Below are positions 53,240-63,061 of a stretch of 63,061 bases of DNA, one piece after another. Under the pieces are notes generated by a model. The model worked only from the letters and a program-made list of their open reading frames with translations. It was not told the DNA's origin and made no database searches. The translations under genes were made by a program, and so were the position numbers. Location: NCBI GenBank assembly GCA_009845835.1, contig VXYV01000078.1, positions 1-63,061 of the forward strand, given 5' to 3'. Source of the stretch: Gammaproteobacteria bacterium (GTDB lineage: Bacteria; Pseudomonadota; Gammaproteobacteria; Pseudomonadales; Azotimanducaceae). Position 1 is the stretch's first letter. Each line of letters begins with the position of its first letter.

Positions 53240-54190
53240 CTAGAAGTGCGAGTACCCACTGACCGGAAAAATCTCTTGTCCGTTATCGAAAAATTTCACC
53301 CCTCTCGTTGACGTGATTTCGCCGATACAACGACATTCGGTATTAGTCTCAGACGCGTTTTGTTCCAATTTTGTTCGCTTCGCTTTCGGTAGCGTAAACA
53401 GTAATTCATAACTATCGTCACAACCTAGTGTGTGTGCTTTATGGCGCCGATCCCACATATTAACCTGCTCGACGTCAATACGAGCACCTAAATTTGAAGA
53501 TCGAATCATGTGCTCTAGTTCGGTTTGGAGACCATCGCTTATATCAGTCATAGCTGTGACATACGAACGTATTTTCTCAACAAACTCAATTCTGACTCGG
53601 GGCAAAAAGTAGGCTGCCATGAAACAGTTGTCGCGCTTTTGCAACAATTCTTCAAGTGGTTTTGGCTGCCAGTCTACATTCGCAGAAATTGCCAATTTTG
53701 TTGCGCCTAATGTGCCGGTTAACCATATGTCATCACCGTTACACACAGTATCTCGTCGGACATAAGTGCTGTCGGGAACCAATCCGATCGCCGAAACAGT
53801 CGCACTTTTATTTCCACAAGCCATGTTTCCACCAATGATGCGAGTGTTCGTTTCCGCACAACAGGTTCGAACTCCTTTGACGAACTCAAATACCCAATCT
53901 TGCGAATTGGTTTCAACTGTTAAAGCTACGGTAACGTAACAAGGTCGAGCAGACATTGCAACAACATCCGACAACGTCGCTGCGATACAACGGTAACCCA
54001 CGAGATCTCCGGGCGTATCCTCTGAGAAGTGTCGGTCTACAACAAAAGTATCGGTAGTTACCACGATATTGTCAGTAGTATTCCATTGCACCACCGCAGC
54101 GTCGTCCCCTGGCCCGACCATAACAGTCTCGCCCTGTGTTTGTTCTCCCAGGTCAGCGATAATTTGGTGGATCAGTTCAGTTTCATTCAT
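53240..54190 (-). CDS. thiL: Thiamine-monophosphate kinase
   Basis: The 316-residue protein from ATG 54190, which overlaps the nusB stop, has VMVGPGDDAAVVQW and VVTTDTFVVDRHFSEDTPGD, plus TDISDGLQTELEHM. It phosphorylates thiamine phosphate to the active diphosphate. The frame extends upstream to 54262, but those residues lie in nusB and are unlike the family. Confidence 0.95.
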   Translation of the reverse strand: MNETELIHQIIADLGEQTQGETVMVGPGDDAAVVQWNTTDNIVVTTDTFVVDRHFSEDTPGDLVGYRCIAATLSDVVAMSARPCYVTVALTVETNSQDWVFEFVKGVRTCCAETNTRIIGGNMACGNKSATVSAIGLVPDSTYVRRDTVCNGDDIWLTGTLGATKLAISANVDWQPKPLEELLQKRDNCFMAAYFLPRVRIEFVEKIRSYVTAMTDISDGLQTELEHMIRSSNLGARIDVEQVNMWDRRHKAHTLGCDDSYELLFTLPKAKRTKLEQNASETNTECRCIGEITSTRGVKFFDNGQEIFPVSGYSHF

Positions 54191-54623
54191 CAACTTGCAC
54201 CGAGAAATTTTTAGCCACCGTGTCAAGTACCGCATTGATGTAGCGAAAACTATTTTGTGCACCGAAGTCTTTCGCCAAGCGAACCCACTCTGAAATCGCT
54301 ACGTTGTTTGGAACGTCTGGACGATTCATTAACTCATAGCACCCGGCGCGAAGACAACCTCGTTCGATAACCGTAAGTTCTACTACCGGGCGATCAAGGT
54401 ATGGTTCAAAAACTCCGTCTAATTCATGAACGTGGTCGATAATTCCGCTGAGACAGTCGTCGAAAAACTCCTGGTCAGCATTGTCCAATGAACCTTCGGT
54501 TTTGACAAATTCTTGAATTGTTGAAAGACTAGGTTGGGCGAGTTCCCACTGATACAGCGCTTGCAATAGCACTCGTCGACTCTGTCTTCTTTGACGGGGC
54601 GAGTATCGCTTGCTTTTAATCAC
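54183..54623 (-). CDS. nusB: Transcription antitermination protein NusB
   Basis: The 146-residue helical protein has RRQSRRVLLQALYQWELAQP at the start and VELTVIERGCLRAGCYELMN, then NVAISEWVRLAKDFG near the end, as in NusB. It joins NusE/S10 in rRNA antitermination. It overlaps ribD by eight bases. The usual ribH (and ribE) gene between ribD and nusB is missing. Confidence 0.94.
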   Translation of the reverse strand: MIKSKRYSPRQRRQSRRVLLQALYQWELAQPSLSTIQEFVKTEGSLDNADQEFFDDCLSGIIDHVHELDGVFEPYLDRPVVELTVIERGCLRAGCYELMNRPDVPNNVAISEWVRLAKDFGAQNSFRYINAVLDTVAKNFSVQVDE

Positions 54624-55695
54624 TTACGTGGTTTTCCTTCACAATTACCAGTTTCATGTCGTCGCCTAGTTGGGAAACCGATTGCACTTTTCCTCCTATA
54701 GAGTCACAAAGTTTCTGAATTCTCAAATCAGCTAGCGGTAGTGCTGTCGATCCCAAAATTTTTGGCGCGATATAGACAACAAGTTCATCCCATAAATTCG
54801 TCTTCAGATAGGCCCCGGTTATTTTTGAACCAGCTTCAACTAGGATTTCGTTCACTCCTTCGTCGGCCAGCCGTCGGTGTACCTCGTCAAGCTGTGCTGT
54901 ACGATGCTCATGTTCCCATCGGTAAACCTTCTCCGGTGTGCTAGCTTTACTATTGCAAACCACTATCACGTCCCCCGGTTGTTGCAAAATTTCAGCCTGA
55001 GGCGATAACCTTCCATTTGTATCCAAAATAACCCGTAGAGGTTGAATATCCAGTTTATACGGGGCACGAACATTTAACTTTGGATCGTCGTTCAGAACAG
55101 TACCGATACCAGTAACGATAGCACCGCTTCGTGCACGCAAATGCATTACATCAGCGCGCGCTTGTGGACCGGTAATCCATTGACTATCACCGTCAGCCAT
55201 AGCTATTCGACCATCGACCGAAGTCGCCACTTTCACTCTTATGTAAGGACTTCCTGTTTCCATGCGTTTGAAATATCCGCAGTTAATGTCTCTGGCTTCA
55301 GGTATCTCGACTAAATCTACTACAATTCCTGCATCTCTCAACGTGGCAATACCGTTACCGTTCACAGCTGGATTCGAATCGATGGAACCAATCACGACTT
55401 GACTAACTTGAGCATCAATGAGTGCTTGGGTACAGGGGGGAGTGCGACCGTGAATTGAACATGGTTCCAGACTGCAATATACGACCGCGTCCTTAGGCGA
55501 TTCAACCGAATCTTTGAATGCCTCAATCTCAGCATGATTTTGACCCACCTGAGCATGAAACCCCCTACCGATTACCCGTTGATCTTTAACAATCAAGCAA
55601 CCAACTCTTGGATTTGTTCGAGTTACTGTCGACAAACCTCGGGCGGCTAATCGAACGGTGGCAAGCAAGTAAAGCTTATTTTGAGAAGCGTTCAA
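54616..55695 (-). CDS. ribD: Bifunctional riboflavin deaminase/reductase RibD
   Basis: The 359-residue protein has the deaminase zinc site (His54 and Glu56 in NHAEIEAF; Cys79 and Cys88 in LEPCSIHGRTPPC) and a reductase domain (RVKVATSVDGRIAMADGDSQ, ITGPQARADVMHLRARSGAI). It performs the second and third steps of riboflavin synthesis. The usual nrdR gene upstream is absent; glyA lies there, behind a probable terminator. I see no FMN riboswitch in the 220 bases before it. Confidence 0.95.
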   Translation of the reverse strand: MNASQNKLYLLATVRLAARGLSTVTRTNPRVGCLIVKDQRVIGRGFHAQVGQNHAEIEAFKDSVESPKDAVVYCSLEPCSIHGRTPPCTQALIDAQVSQVVIGSIDSNPAVNGNGIATLRDAGIVVDLVEIPEARDINCGYFKRMETGSPYIRVKVATSVDGRIAMADGDSQWITGPQARADVMHLRARSGAIVTGIGTVLNDDPKLNVRAPYKLDIQPLRVILDTNGRLSPQAEILQQPGDVIVVCNSKASTPEKVYRWEHEHRTAQLDEVHRRLADEGVNEILVEAGSKITGAYLKTNLWDELVVYIAPKILGSTALPLADLRIQKLCDSIGGKVQSVSQLGDDMKLVIVKENHVSD

Positions 55696-55856
55696 TAGAC
55701 GGCAACTAGATCAAGAAGAAAGTTTATACTATTTGAAGAATTAACTTGTATTGCTTCATGACGGACGAAATTTGAGCGTAACCTCAGGAACACTTGAATT
55801 CGAAGTTCATCCAGAAGAACTCTGACGTAACAGAGTATCGATTCCCAAAGGAAAAG

Positions 55857-55879
55857 GAGTTACTTACTCCGAGTAACTC
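55857..55879 (-). terminator. Probable terminator between glyA and ribD
   Basis: GAGTTACT (55857-55864) and AGTAACTC (55872-55879) form an eight-base stem with seven-base loop, and on the minus strand CTTTTCCTTT follows the stem. It sits 40 bases after the glyA stop, and would end glyA transcription before ribD. Confidence 0.55.
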
Positions 55880-55919
55880 AATTCCGAAAAAATTCTGGTT
55901 ACCTAATTGCCTCCGGGTT

Positions 55920-57176
55920 TTAAGGAGAATAAACGGGAAACTTTTGGCAAAGCTCGCGTACTTTCAACTTTACCGATCCGATCATATTGTCGTTCTCAAT
56001 ATCGTCCAAAATATCGCACATCCAATGCGAGAGTGCGGTACATTCTTCAGTCCTAAACCCTCGTCTCGTTACAGCTGGTGAACCGATCCGTAACCCACTC
56101 GTCACAAATGGCGACCGCGGATCGCCAGGTACAGTGTTCTTGTTCACTGTGATGTTAGCACGACTCAGCGCAGCATCGGCATCTTTGCCGGTGATCTCGC
56201 GTGCAATGAGATCTACCAACACAAGATGGTTATCAGTACCGCCCGACACCACTTTATAACCTCGTTCGAGAAATACGTCAGACATCGATCGCGCATTGTC
56301 AACAATGTGCTCTTGATATTCGCGAAATTCACTCGATAGCGCTTCTTTAAAACACACGGCTTTTGCGGCAATGACATGCATCAAGGGGCCACCTTGAGTC
56401 CCTGGAAACAGCGCAGAATTTAACTTTTTCTCTATTTCCAGATTTTCTCTGGCTAAGATAAGCCCACCACGTGGTCCAGCGAGAGTCTTATGGGTGGTCG
56501 TTGTTACCACATCAGCGAAAGGGACCGGATTAGGGTACAAACCAGCAGCAACTAATCCAGCAACGTGCGCCATATCCACCAACAAGTAGGCATCAACTTC
56601 ATCGGCAATCTCACGGAACTTTTGCCAGTCCAATTTCCTGCTGTAGGCAGAAAAACCCCCGATAATGAGCCGTGGTCTATGTTCTTCGGCGATTCGTCGT
56701 AGCTCATCGTAATCGACTAAACCATCTTCAAGACTTACTCCATATTGAACCGCGCGATACAACCTGCCCGAGAAATTGACTGGTGAGCCATGCGTCAGAT
56801 GACCACCTTCTGACAAACTCATTCCTAACACGACGTCGTTTGGTTGTAGTAAGGCTAAATAAGCTGACGCGTTAGCTTGACTACCTGAATGAGGTTGCAC
56901 GTTAGCATAGTCTGCGGCAAACAATTGCTTCGCTCGATCAATTGCTAGTTGTTCAACTTCGTCAACATGTTCACAACCACCGTAATATCTTTTTGCGGGG
57001 TAGCCTTCGGCATACTTATTGGTCATGACACTGCCTTGCGCTTCAAGGACTGCAGGCGATACGTAATTTTCAGAAGCAATCAGTTCGACATGTTCCTCTT
57101 GTCGACGTTTTTCGGCTTCAATCGCTGACCAAACCAGCGGATCGAAGGATTGTAGAGAGAGATTCGGAAAGACCAT
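55920..57176 (-). CDS. glyA: Serine hydroxymethyltransferase
   Basis: The 418-residue PLP enzyme has [58 protein letters not shown] and the PLP Lys230 in [14 protein letters not shown]. It interconverts serine and glycine with tetrahydrofolate. Length and start are canonical. It supplies one-carbon units, and the neighbouring adhC and ahcY fit one-carbon and methyl-cycle functions, though they are separately transcribed. Confidence 0.97.
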   Translation of the reverse strand: MVFPNLSLQSFDPLVWSAIEAEKRRQEEHVELIASENYVSPAVLEAQGSVMTNKYAEGYPAKRYYGGCEHVDEVEQLAIDRAKQLFAADYANVQPHSGSQANASAYLALLQPNDVVLGMSLSEGGHLTHGSPVNFSGRLYRAVQYGVSLEDGLVDYDELRRIAEEHRPRLIIGGFSAYSRKLDWQKFREIADEVDAYLLVDMAHVAGLVAAGLYPNPVPFADVVTTTTHKTLAGPRGGLILARENLEIEKKLNSALFPGTQGGPLMHVIAAKAVCFKEALSSEFREYQEHIVDNARSMSDVFLERGYKVVSGGTDNHLVLVDLIAREITGKDADAALSRANITVNKNTVPGDPRSPFVTSGLRIGSPAVTRRGFRTEECTALSHWMCDILDDIENDNMIGSVKLKVRELCQKFPVYSP

Positions 57177-57236
57177 AAATTTAAAGTCGATCGATAGTTA
57201 TGATTGATTCACGACGTCTTAAAAAAGTTCGAATAG

Positions 57237-57258
57237 GCCTTTCCGATGGAAGAAAGGC
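57237..57258 (-). repeat. Hairpin between an EF-hand gene and glyA
   Basis: GCCTTTC (57237-57243) and GAAAGGC (57252-57258) form a seven-base stem. On the minus strand a run of T comes only about 11 bases after it, so it may be a weak terminator of the EF-hand gene or a leader hairpin of glyA. Confidence 0.4.
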
Positions 57259-57361
57259 ATACGTCTGACCTTCTGTAGATCAGTATTCAAACAGATCTTA
57301 AAACACCACTCTCAGCATCGTTTCACTGGAAAGTGGTTATGTGTTTTGGGGCGAAGAGAAT

Positions 57362-57916
57362 TTACTCTTCTGAATCGGCGTCCTCTGCCTCTGCATCGTC
57401 GTCGTCAGAATCGTCGTCCATACCCATCATTGCTAATGTTTGATCAAAACCGTATTCGGTGATTTCGTCTGCCGAAAGCATGTCATTGTCGTCCTCGTCA
57501 TATTCGTCAAAGACTGCTGTTATCGCTTTATCGAACTCGGCTACCTTTGTTTCGTTTTCGGCGTCGTCAGCGACATCAACGGATTTCTGCAAAATATCTG
57601 GCAATTCTGGGGCTGGCGCGCCTGGCATACCTGAAAACTGTGCCATCATCTCCGCCATGTCTTTGGCTTGCGAATTTATCATTTCTTTAAATTCGTCCTT
57701 ATTCAGTTCACCGTCTTCATTTTTATCCCAAGCCTTCATTTCTCGCTCGGTTTCTTGTTTCATCATAGGCTTTTGTGCTTCCATCATTTGCTTCATCTCA
57801 GCGGGTGAGGGCATTTGCATACCGCCCATCGCAGATATTGCTTGACCTTGGGCGTACGCGAACGAACCCAAAACAACGATTGCAAGCAGACCTAGTAATA
57901 ATTTTCGAATTTTCAT
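57362..57916 (-). CDS. EF-hand exported protein (paralog 2)
   Basis: The 184-residue product has a signal peptide (KIRKLLLGLLAIVVLGSFAY, cleavage near AQG), then MQMPSPAEMKQMMEAQKPMM. It has two EF-hand loops, DKNEDGELNKDEF (near residue 74) and DEYDEDDNDMLSADEI (near 139), and an acidic tail rich in Asp and Glu. It is likely a periplasmic or secreted calcium-binding protein. Paralogs lie at 32254 (broken), 58273 and 59089. The shared segment between the two EF-hands includes AKDMAEMMAQ. The function is unknown. Confidence 0.82.
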   Translation of the reverse strand: MKIRKLLLGLLAIVVLGSFAYAQGQAISAMGGMQMPSPAEMKQMMEAQKPMMKQETEREMKAWDKNEDGELNKDEFKEMINSQAKDMAEMMAQFSGMPGAPAPELPDILQKSVDVADDAENETKVAEFDKAITAVFDEYDEDDNDMLSADEITEYGFDQTLAMMGMDDDSDDDDAEAEDADSEE

Positions 57917-58272
57917 AACTTTTCCTGTAACTGTTAAAAATTTAGAAGGCTGGCTTCAAACCAGCCACACCTGAATTTATTGCGCGAGTGAACTTCAAAG
58001 AATGCTCGCACATTTAAATGAGTTTCTCAGACATAACGTGTCAGAACACTCTCATATATTTTAACGCCTTCAATACTTGGCCAATGATGAAAATGTCCAA
58101 GTGTTTGAACTCAGCGAATCTGTCTATCACCATATGAGGGGGAGATTACGGTTTTTCGGTTGAATCAACTCCACTTTTTCCACCATCTAGGTTCAGATTA
58201 GTTTCGTCTATTTCATCAATCAGGAATGAACAGGAACTGATTGTGTACCCCACTAGTTCGTACAAAGACAGA
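57917..58272. other. Intergenic region between two EF-hand paralogs
   Basis: About 356 bases without a readable gene. Single short hairpins are possible, but none with a T run. It probably contains the promoter of the 57362 gene. Confidence 0.4.
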
Positions 58273-58815
58273 CTACTCCTCGCTGTTTGCGTCTTCTGCC
58301 CCTTCGGTCTCGTCGTCAGATTCGTCTTCCAAACCCATCATTGCTAAAGCGAAATCGAAACGCCACTCTGTAAGTTCATCCGCAGAAAGCATATCATTTT
58401 CATCTGCGTCATAGTTGTCAATGAAAGCTTCCAATGCTTTGTCAAACTCGTCTGCTTTTATTTTGTTTTCGGTGTCTTCGGCGGCATCGATAGCTTTCTG
58501 ATATATATCAGGTAATACGTCTGACATTGAAATAGTTGTAAACTGCTCCATCCCATCTGCCATCTCTTTGGCAGCCGAGTTTATCATTTCCCTACATTCT
58601 TCAATGTTTAACTCGCCGTCTTGATTTTTGTCCACAGCCTTGATGTCTTGCTCGCTTTTTTGTTTCATCGTTGGTCTCGTCGTTTCCAACATCTGCTTCA
58701 GTTCATCTGGTGAAAAGGTTGGTAGAGGCATCGTCGTCGATTGACCTTGTGCGTTCAAAAGAGCTCCAATGAGAACTGTCGAACACAGACCTAGTAAGAG
58801 TTGTCGTAATTTCAT
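58273..58815 (-). CDS. EF-hand exported protein (paralog 3)
   Basis: The 180-residue product has a signal peptide (KLRQLLLGLCSTVLIGALLN, cleavage near AQG) and EF-hand loops DKNQDGELNIEEC and DNYDADENDMLSADEL, separated by a helical segment. It ends in an acidic tail (DESDDETEGAEDANSEE). It is close in sequence to the 57362 paralog. In the first loop the Phe of the usual E-F helix is replaced by Cys. Confidence 0.82.
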   Translation of the reverse strand: MKLRQLLLGLCSTVLIGALLNAQGQSTTMPLPTFSPDELKQMLETTRPTMKQKSEQDIKAVDKNQDGELNIEECREMINSAAKEMADGMEQFTTISMSDVLPDIYQKAIDAAEDTENKIKADEFDKALEAFIDNYDADENDMLSADELTEWRFDFALAMMGLEDESDDETEGAEDANSEE

Positions 58816-59088
58816 AACTAATCCATCGTGAAAATAACAATTGAGAATTGAACCATAAGTCGGTTCGGACTTTTTACTAATCGAAACAATGAAACGCTTC
58901 GTAGTTTCATAGTTACCCGAAAAACACTTCCATCAAATTTCATCGAAGAAGTTGATTCTATTTTAACGTGGGGTAGAGAGCTGTCGTAGTGCTAGTCAAA
59001 ACTTTCAAACAGCTAATCCTACTCTCCACTTTGAAATTGTTAGAGTACAACCCGACGAGAATGGTTTTCCTCAATCTGTGTCGCCGAG

Positions 59089-59649
59089 CTATTGCTCTTC
59101 TCCGTGAGTTTTCTCGTTGCCATCCTCTTGATTCTCAACCGTAAAATCCATAATTACCAACATTTGATCAATGTTATACTCCACTAATTCATCCAGATCA
59201 AGGTTATCAGATTGATCGCTATCATAATCCGTAAACGTAGCTTTCAGTCCTTTGGTGAACTCTTCTTCCTTGGCCTCGTCTTCCGCTGCCAACAAAGATT
59301 TTTTCAGAAGGTCCGGTAATTCCACGGTTTGCCGTTCGTCAGAATCAGTCGACTTAAACTGCCAATTTGGTCCTGAAAATTCTACGGCCTGCGAATCTAT
59401 CCAATCCCTAAACTCCGCTAAACTGAACTTGCTGTCGTCATTTTTGTCGAATCTAGGTAGTTCATGCTTAATGAGGCTCTCCTTGACCATAGGACCACTT
59501 TGTTTGATCTGGTAAAGAATTGCTTGCTTCATCATTTCTGGTGTCGGCTTTTCAATGGAATTAGGGGATATTGCTTGTTCCTGTGCATACGAGAAAATGC
59601 TTAGCACTACGGTTAAAGTTGACACGAGAGTTAGTCGTCGTATTTTCAT
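59089..59649 (-). CDS. EF-hand exported protein (paralog 4, diverged)
   Basis: The 186-residue product has a signal peptide (RRLTLVSTLTVVLSIFSYAQ) and two EF-hand-like loops: DKNDDSKFSLAEF, where the central Gly of the loop is replaced by Ser, and DYDSDQSDNLDLDEL. It is the most diverged of the four paralogs. Weakened calcium binding in the first loop is possible. It lies upstream of its paralogs and downstream of adhC on the same strand. Confidence 0.78.
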   Translation of the reverse strand: MKIRRLTLVSTLTVVLSIFSYAQEQAISPNSIEKPTPEMMKQAILYQIKQSGPMVKESLIKHELPRFDKNDDSKFSLAEFRDWIDSQAVEFSGPNWQFKSTDSDERQTVELPDLLKKSLLAAEDEAKEEEFTKGLKATFTDYDSDQSDNLDLDELVEYNIDQMLVIMDFTVENQEDGNEKTHGEEQ

Positions 59650-59756
59650 GAGATTGTTCTCAGTTTCATACTCACAAAGTCGAACTTCTCTTTAGCAGAC
59701 TACCTAAGTTACCCATCGGCAACTGACAGATCGAAAAGTGCTAGTGATCGTTCTCT

Positions 59757-60887
<1,131 letters not shown>

Positions 60888-60951
60888 CTACTGTTACAAC
60901 AATTTTGTTTTTTGAACAATTCGGTTCTGATCAATTCTAACCTGAACGAGA

Positions 60952-62313
60952 TTAATATCGATAAGCGTCCGGCTTAAACGGACCAGATACATCTACGTCG
61001 ATGTATGAAGCTTGTTCCGGCGTCAAAGTGGTGATCGTTCCACCAAAACCTTCCACCATCAGTCGCGCCACTTCTTCGTCTAACTTACGTGGTAGTACTT
61101 CTATCCCAACCGGCGCTCGTTGATTTTTCGGTTGATCTGCCCATTTCTGTTCAAACATGTGAATTTGTGCAAGTACTTGGTTTGCGAACGATCCATCCAT
61201 TACACGAGAAGGATGCCCCATCGCATTGCCTAAGTTAACTAATCGTCCCTCGGATAGCAACAGAATGAAATCCTCCGGATCTTCACTTCGAAAGATCTGA
61301 TGAACCTGGTCTTTAACTCTATACCAGGTCCAGTGCTCACGCAAAAATGCCGTATCGATCTCATTGTCAAAGTGTCCAATATTACAAACCACGCAGCTGG
61401 GTTTGAGATGTTGTAGCATCGCACTGTCGCAGACTCGTACATTACCCGTACACGTTACTAATACATCCGTATCAGCAAGCAGTCGCTTATCCAAATCATT
61501 TGAGTTACCGGTGTTTTCACCGTCTAGATAGGGGGATACGACTTCATAGCCGTCCATACACGCTTGCATTGCACACAAAGGATCTACTTCAACAACTCGT
61601 ACAATCATCGATTCTTGACGAAGACTAGCAGCCGACCCTTTGCCGACGTCGCCGTATCCAATTACAAGTGCCCGTTTACCTGCTAACAACATATCAGTGG
61701 CGCGCTTAATAGCATCATTGAGACTATGCCGACAACCGTACCTGTTATCGTTTTTACTCTTCGATACTGCGGCATTGACATCAAGTGCTGGAACTTGTAG
61801 TTGGTTTGAGTTCAACATATTCCATAATCGGTGAACACCGGTAGTTGTTTCTTCACTAATTCCGTGGATGTTTTCCAACATTTCTGGGTACTTATCGTGA
61901 ATCATCGCGGTCAAATCTCCACCATCGTCAAGTAGGAGATTAGCGTTCCATGGTTCACCATCTTTCAATATCGTTTGTTCTATACACCAGTTGTATTCTT
62001 CTTCGGTTTCGCCTTTCCACGCAAATACCGGTACCCCATCAGCAGCCATCGCTGCAGCTGCATGATCTTGTGTGGAGAACACATTACAAGACGACCATCG
62101 AACTTCAGCTCCTAAAGCGAGTAGTGTCTTAATCAATACTGCGGTTTGAATGGTCATGTGAATGCAACCGATAATGCGGGCGCCTTCTAACGGTTGGGAG
62201 GAGTGATACTTTTTACGTAATGCCACCAAGGCTGGCATTTCGGTTTCGGCAAGTTGGATCTCTCGATTTCCAAATTCTGCTAAAGATAGATCGGCTACAC
62301 GAAAATCTGGCAA
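60952..62313 (-). CDS. ahcY: S-adenosylhomocysteine hydrolase (adenosylhomocysteinase)
   Basis: TTG 62313 follows AAGGAGG and starts at [18 protein letters not shown], the usual beginning, giving 453 residues. The protein has [40 protein letters not shown] and the NAD-binding [17 protein letters not shown], and ends in FKPDAYRY. It splits S-adenosylhomocysteine into adenosine and homocysteine, relieving product inhibition of methyltransferases. I see no SAH riboswitch in the leader. The open frame reaches 62403, but the extra residues do not resemble the family. Confidence 0.96.
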   Translation of the reverse strand: MPDFRVADLSLAEFGNREIQLAETEMPALVALRKKYHSSQPLEGARIIGCIHMTIQTAVLIKTLLALGAEVRWSSCNVFSTQDHAAAAMAADGVPVFAWKGETEEEYNWCIEQTILKDGEPWNANLLLDDGGDLTAMIHDKYPEMLENIHGISEETTTGVHRLWNMLNSNQLQVPALDVNAAVSKSKNDNRYGCRHSLNDAIKRATDMLLAGKRALVIGYGDVGKGSAASLRQESMIVRVVEVDPLCAMQACMDGYEVVSPYLDGENTGNSNDLDKRLLADTDVLVTCTGNVRVCDSAMLQHLKPSCVVCNIGHFDNEIDTAFLREHWTWYRVKDQVHQIFRSEDPEDFILLLSEGRLVNLGNAMGHPSRVMDGSFANQVLAQIHMFEQKWADQPKNQRAPVGIEVLPRKLDEEVARLMVEGFGGTITTLTPEQASYIDVDVSGPFKPDAYRY

Positions 62314-62796
62314 TTCAACCTCCTTTCTTGGATTTCGATTTATTAGGCTAAAACCGTCAGTATTCCAACTGTTTTTAAGTTTATGTTGTCTGAAACGAGA
62401 CAACCTCTCATGACTGCGATTTCTAGTTACCTACATCAAAAATAGTCCCAATCGGATTCAACTACACTAATAGAGTTGTGTCCCTCTCAAGACTACCGTG
62501 CTAATTGTACGTGAAGACAAAAATTGAAATACGAACAACGTACTCACAGTTCATCCCAGTTTCACTTCAGTTTATTGTGATTCAAGCGTCCGTTAAACAA
62601 ACTCAAACTAGAAAATCATTGTTCCGCTAGTAAAAAAATGAACTTTACGAAAGTAGCGTGTTGGAAAGGGCAAACCTAAAGTTAAAAGCAAACTCCGAAA
62701 GCCATATAGATTAAGGAATGTGTGTATAAATTGATTGAGGCAATAAATTTGAAAAAAATTTAGTCGATCAAGTCAAGATTGGAGTCAATTGACTAA
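62314..62796. other. Intergenic region between ahcY and an IS5-type element
   Basis: About 483 AT-rich bases that should contain the ahcY promoter. No gene, riboswitch or terminator is clear. The sequence becomes GC-richer from about 62797 where the insertion element seems to begin, after CTAA at 62793-62796. Confidence 0.4.
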
Positions 62797-63061
62797 GGGA
62801 GAGGAATTTCGCGGCGCTTTGGCGTCTTGATCTTGCTCTTTTCACCAAAAAACAGCTAGCTTCCAGCGTCTCCTCGCCGTTCCGGCGTACTCCTCCCTCC
62901 CCATTAGGTCACGGCCAGCAGTTGCCGCCGAAATTGGTATAGATTCACTAGCGCCATCAGACGGCGTAAATGCCTCTCGTTGCGGGCTAATCCACGATAC
63001 CGAACCTGCCGAAAACCAAACTGACATTTCAACACCCGAAAACAGTGCTCCACCCGCGCCC
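62797..63061. mobile_element. End of an IS5-family insertion sequence, cut by the window edge
   Basis: The GC-rich segment starts after CTAA (62793-62796), the kind of short target site IS5 elements duplicate, and begins GGGAGAGGAATTTCGCGGCG. It contains the C-terminus of an IS5-type transposase on the minus strand. The boundary is inferred from the composition change and the CTAA; the other end is outside the window. Confidence 0.55.
62904..63061 (-). CDS. IS5-family transposase, C-terminal part only
   Basis: The 52 visible codons read ARVEHCFRVLKCQFGFRQVR, then YRGLARNERHLRRLMALVNL, then YQFRRQLLAVT and a stop at 62904-62906. This is the C-terminal DDE region of IS5 transposases, with the catalytic Glu expected in RVEHCFRVLK. 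The rest lies beyond the right edge, so whether the gene is intact is unknown. The codon use and GC content differ from the neighbouring genes. Confidence 0.85.
   Translation of the reverse strand, partial: ARVEHCFRVLKCQFGFRQVRYRGLARNERHLRRLMALVNLYQFRRQLLAVT

Noticed and set aside
55696-55920. FMN riboswitch before ribD
   Set aside because: I found none of the conserved FMN riboswitch elements in this interval.
62314-62520. SAH riboswitch before ahcY
   Set aside because: The leader lacks the conserved GC-rich stem and loop sequence; only a plain Shine-Dalgarno is seen.

Overview
The window looks like chromosomal DNA of a Gammaproteobacterium, probably marine and not close to a model species. 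The evidence is a typical gammaproteobacterial core set: glyA-ribD-nusB-thiL-pgpA-xseB-ispA, nadB/sdhE/ygfZ/yciB/pdxJ, lepA, an rseC-like gene, and a one-piece tmRNA with tag ANNDNYALAA. Base composition is moderately AT-rich and GTG or TTG starts are common. The far right end (from about 62.8 kb) is GC-richer and holds the end of an IS5-family element.

Layout. 0-5 kb: large membrane-anchored helical-repeat proteins built on a W-A-x-x-D-P repeat. One is intact, one is frameshifted near its C-terminus, and one is a broken remnant cut by the window edge. A second tandem pair lies at 38.3-41.8 kb. 5.1-6.5 kb: Fe-S assembly genes sufA-sufT-sufE. 6.5-10.2 kb: a small cluster of a sterol-desaturase/hydroxylase (frameshifted N-terminus), a GH3-family acyl-acid amido synthetase and an enolase-superfamily epimerase. 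10.5-12.9 kb: a TonB-dependent receptor with a strong terminator. 13.0 kb: a methyltransferase.

13.7-27.3 kb is the most unusual region. Eleven tightly packed minus-strand genes, plus a TonB_C/TPR protein just upstream, encode three to four lipoproteins, a TPR/PEGA membrane protein, a PEGA-repeat protein fused to a formylglycine-generating-enzyme (SUMF1) domain, a small acidic exported protein, a MotA/TolQ/ExbB-like proton channel, a degenerate actin/Hsp70-fold protein with an FHA-like C-terminus, and two vWA proteins. Each vWA protein starts with one membrane helix carrying an ExbD/MotB-like Asp. I read this as a proton-motive-force-driven envelope complex whose D subunits carry vWA domains. 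I do not recognise it as a named system, and it is the best candidate for something undescribed.

27.3-37 kb: mostly metabolism and housekeeping (tusA, an AlaA-like aminotransferase, msrB, ggt, an enoyl-CoA hydratase, lepA, an M32 carboxypeptidase, a VOC protein), plus an EF-hand exported protein gene broken by an in-frame TGA. 42.7-47.7 kb: nadB, sdhE, ygfZ, yciB, pdxJ, an exported Bcp-like peroxiredoxin and ssrA. 48-50.4 kb: a large exported protein of carboxypeptidase-regulatory-like repeats. 51.3-57.2 kb: the isoprenoid, riboflavin, thiamine and glycine gene set. 57.4-59.7 kb: three more EF-hand exported paralogs. 59.8-62.3 kb: adhC and ahcY, linking formaldehyde detoxification with the methyl cycle.

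Several genes carry single-base frameshifts or a stop (positions about 390, 491, 3305, 6645 and 32681). Some are real decay; others could be assembly indels and should be checked against reads. I could not run searches, so all family names rest on motifs read by eye.
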